NCBI GenBank assembly: GCA_964370475.1
Contig: CAYJJI010000005.1
Location: 1 to 64,000 of the forward strand
DNA: 64,000 nucleotides
Source: CAYJCL01 sp964370475
GTDB lineage: Bacteria > Bacillota_I > Bacilli_A > RF39 > UBA660
Reading direction: 5' to 3'
A program made the translations under genes and the position numbers. The notes beneath the pieces are model-generated. The model was not told the origin of the DNA and did no database searches. It worked only from the letters and a program-made list of their open reading frames with translations. This document shows positions 62,506 through 64,000 of this stretch, in pieces; position 1 is the stretch's first letter; every line of letters starts with the position of its first letter.

Positions 62506-62952
62506 ATGAAAAGTTTTAAAAAATTAGGGATTAAGGAATTTGGTTCTTTAATTACAGCTGCTTCGATAGTATTTACTATGAGTGGTTGTAGTTTAAATAA
62601 AAATGATAATTTATTAGAAGGTACAGTTTTAGATGATACTAAAATTATTACAATGAGTGGTAAAACTGCTGTATTTGAAAAAGTATATTGTGATGGAGTA
62701 GATTGTGGTAATGGTTTTGGTCATGATCACTATATTGAATTTTATTCTAGATATGAAATGACAAATAGTGAAAAATGTGATGATGAATCGGTTTTTAAAA
62801 CTGATGAATTAAATATACATAATTTGTATTCATGGCTTACTGAAGCACAATTAATAGAGTTATACTCTGGATCTTTTGATAATGATGATGCTTTAGATGT
62901 TATAAGTGCAGTGTATGATTCTAATAAAGCTAAATCATTAACATTAGGTTAA
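62506..62952 (+). CDS. Small lipoprotein, unknown function
   Basis: 148 residues with an unusually long n-region (MKSFKKLGIKEFGSLI), a hydrophobic part (TAASIVFTM) and lipobox MSGC (Cys about residue 28). The mature part has CDGVDCGNGFGHDHYIEFYS, with Cys and His close together, which could be a metal site. The C-terminal half is helical and acidic. Own strong promoter and RBS AAGGGGGAAAAA. No family recognised. Confidence 0.68.
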   Translation: MKSFKKLGIKEFGSLITAASIVFTMSGCSLNKNDNLLEGTVLDDTKIITMSGKTAVFEKVYCDGVDCGNGFGHDHYIEFYSRYEMTNSEKCDDESVFKTDELNIHNLYSWLTEAQLIELYSGSFDNDDALDVISAVYDSNKAKSLTLG

Positions 62953-62959
62953 TAAATAC

Positions 62960-63180
62960 TTGATTATTTAATTATTATTATGTATAATCTTATTAACGAA
63001 GAAGAAAGAGTAGTAATTAGTGAATTTTTAAAGAGAGATAGTGGTGGTGTGAACTATTAAATGAAGCTAATGAATTAACTTTTGGAGTTTAAGAGGGTAA
63101 TTCCTATATAGATTAAGAGTTATAATTAAGGTGGTACCACGGCAATTTCGTCCTTAGCGAAATTGTCGTTTTATTTTGGA
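62960..63180 (+). promoter_or_regulatory. Leucine T-box leader with promoter
   Basis: Promoter: TTGATT (62960-62965), 17-bp spacer, TATAAT (62983-62988). The leader has Stem I with AGUA-type loop (GAAAGAGTAGTAATTAG, from about 63002) pairing CTAAT (63067-63071) and CTTTT. The specifier loop GAATTAA contains UUA, a leucine codon (63075-63077). GAGAGATAGTGGTGGTGTGAA is the distal part of Stem I. The T-box GGTGGTACCACGG is at 63130-63142, and the terminator is GGCAATTTCG (63141-63150) with CGAAATTGTC (63158-63167) plus T-rich run. Uncharged tRNA-Leu would favour the antiterminator and switch on leuS. Confidence 0.88.
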
Positions 63181-63187
63181 GGTTTTT

Positions 63188-63556
63188 ATGGAATATATGG
63201 TTATGTTTGCAGTGATATTTTTTATAGTTTCTATTTTGTATTATATTTTACTTAGAGTATTAAATAAGAAAAAGAAATTAAAAGATATTAAGGAGATTAT
63301 GTTTTTAGTACTTAAGTATAATCTTGATATTAAAAAATTAAAAAAGAATAATATATTTTTTGTGATGGCGTTAATTAATAGTTTTATTATATCGTTAGTT
63401 TCAATGATTATTATGTTAGTTCCTTTTGATAATTATATATTTATATTATTAGGTTTTTCATTAGGATTTGTAATATTGTTATTAATGATATATGCGTGTT
63501 ATGAAATATATGGAAGATTTTTAAATGAAAGATATGGAGTGGATAAGAATGAATGA
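63188..63556 (+). CDS. Small membrane protein between T-box and leuS
   Basis: 122 residues from ATG 63188 (RBS GGAGG at 63178-63182; an in-frame TTG at 63176 is less likely). One helix lies at the N-terminus (YMVMFAVIFFIVSILYYILL), then a Lys-rich stretch (NKKKKLKDIKE) and two more helices (FVMALINSFIISLVSMIIML, YIFILLGFSLGFVILLLMI). It overlaps leuS by 8 bases, so it is under the leucine T-box. Function unknown. Confidence 0.72.
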   Translation: MEYMVMFAVIFFIVSILYYILLRVLNKKKKLKDIKEIMFLVLKYNLDIKKLKKNNIFFVMALINSFIISLVSMIIMLVPFDNYIFILLGFSLGFVILLLMIYACYEIYGRFLNERYGVDKNE

Positions 63557-64000
63557 GAATTATGTAAGTAAGTGGCAAGGTATTTGGAAGAATGGTAAAT
63601 ACTTTAATGCACTTAATGAAAGTGATAAAGAAAAATATTATATATTAGTAGAATTCCCATATCCTAGTGGATCTGGATTACATGTTGGACATGTTAGAAG
63701 TTATACCGCTTTAGATGCTATGGCTCGTTTGAAGAGAGCTATGGGATTTAATGTTTTATTTCCTATGGGATGGGATGCTTTTGGTGCTCCTGCGGAGCAA
63801 TATGCCATTAAGAATAAAATTCATCCTAAGGATGCTGTTGTTGAAAATATTAAGACTTTTAAAGGTCAAATAGAGAGTTTAGGACTTAGTTTTGATTGGA
63901 GTAGAGAATTTTCAACAACTGATCCTGAATATTATAAATGGACACAATGGCAATTTTTGAAGTTTTATGAAGCTGATATGGCTTATAAGGCGATGAAGGA
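63549..64000 (+). CDS. leuS: Leucyl-tRNA synthetase, 5' part (runs off window)
   Basis: The frame opens at ATG 63549 and is still open at the window edge (about 150 residues). N-terminal sequence NYVSKWQGIWKNGKYF, then the HIGH-type motif in PYPSGSGLHVGHVRSYTALD (about residues 37-56), FPMGWDAFGAPAEQYA and SFDWSREFSTTDPEYYKWTQ are standard for bacterial LeuRS. The preceding leucine T-box supports the assignment. The C-terminal majority, including KMSKS, lies outside the window. Confidence 0.95.
   Translation, partial: MNENYVSKWQGIWKNGKYFNALNESDKEKYYILVEFPYPSGSGLHVGHVRSYTALDAMARLKRAMGFNVLFPMGWDAFGAPAEQYAIKNKIHPKDAVVENIKTFKGQIESLGLSFDWSREFSTTDPEYYKWTQWQFLKFYEADMAYKAMK

Noticed and set aside
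1..64000. Mycoplasma genetic code (TGA as Trp)
   Set aside because: Trp is TGG throughout and TGA acts as stop in the GH31 gene and others' out-of-frame ends.

Overview
The window is strongly AT-rich DNA with tightly packed genes, mostly on the + strand. Shine-Dalgarno sites are clear and most codons end in A or T. Tryptophan is encoded by TGG, and TGA is used as a stop (the GH31 gene at 62451-62453), so this is genetic code 11. The lipoproteins, single-membrane surface proteins, T-box leader, OmpR-type signalling and lack of outer-membrane genes point to a low-GC Gram-positive bacterium. My inference is an uncultured gut-type Bacilli/Erysipelotrichia-like or Mollicutes-related lineage. I saw no rRNA, tRNA, insertion sequence, prophage or CRISPR array.

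Layout. 0.2-5.4 kb: a MarR regulator with two operator palindromes in its own promoter, a heterodimeric ABC drug exporter, a small membrane protein and an APH(3')-like kinase. 5.4-8.1 kb: two proteins built from mTERF-like helical repeats, a fold known mainly from eukaryotic organelles. 8.1-11.7 kb: a GNAT acetyltransferase, then a zur-znuA-znuC-znuB zinc operon with a perfect 7-1-7 Zur/Fur-type box. 11.8-17.0 kb: a 1268-residue Ig-repeat surface protein and two small exported proteins. 17.0-23.6 kb: pduL, then an agmatine deiminase energy pathway (putrescine carbamoyltransferase, antiporter, agmatine deiminase, second antiporter, carbamate kinase). 23.7-28.9 kb: LemA, TPM protein, CDF transporter, RNHCP protein, and a two-gene SufC/SufB-like pair resembling the minimal SMS iron-sulfur system. 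28.9-31.5 kb: three coat-like proteins without signal peptides. 31.5-39 kb: membrane and surface proteins, including a formylglycine-enzyme/C-type-lectin-like protein and a DUF285-repeat protein.

39-48.1 kb: a DEAD-box helicase, then an envelope block. A VanY-like carboxypeptidase and a VanR/VanS-like two-component system sit behind near-identical control elements, followed by a YfhO / CsbB-type glycosyltransferase / GtrA-like three-component glycosylation set. 48.1-51.6 kb: a tiny basic protein and two tandem C-type-lectin/FGE-like surface proteins. The second is mosaic in codon usage. Its C-terminus looks like a diversity-generating-retroelement variable region, although no reverse transcriptase lies in the window. 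51.6-64 kb: an HTH regulator, thioredoxin-like protein, ASCH protein, arylsulfotransferase, radical SAM protein, SipW-type/LRR surface protein, two paralogous unknown proteins, a GH31 glycosidase, a lipoprotein, and a leucine T-box controlling a small membrane protein plus leuS, which runs off the window.

Taken together the window is rich in cell-envelope genes, with a few metabolic operons. The most unusual items are the bacterial mTERF-like proteins, the variable lectin-fold surface proteins, the SMS-like pair, the coat-like triad, and the duplicated element that may tie the carboxypeptidase to the two-component/glycosylation operon.
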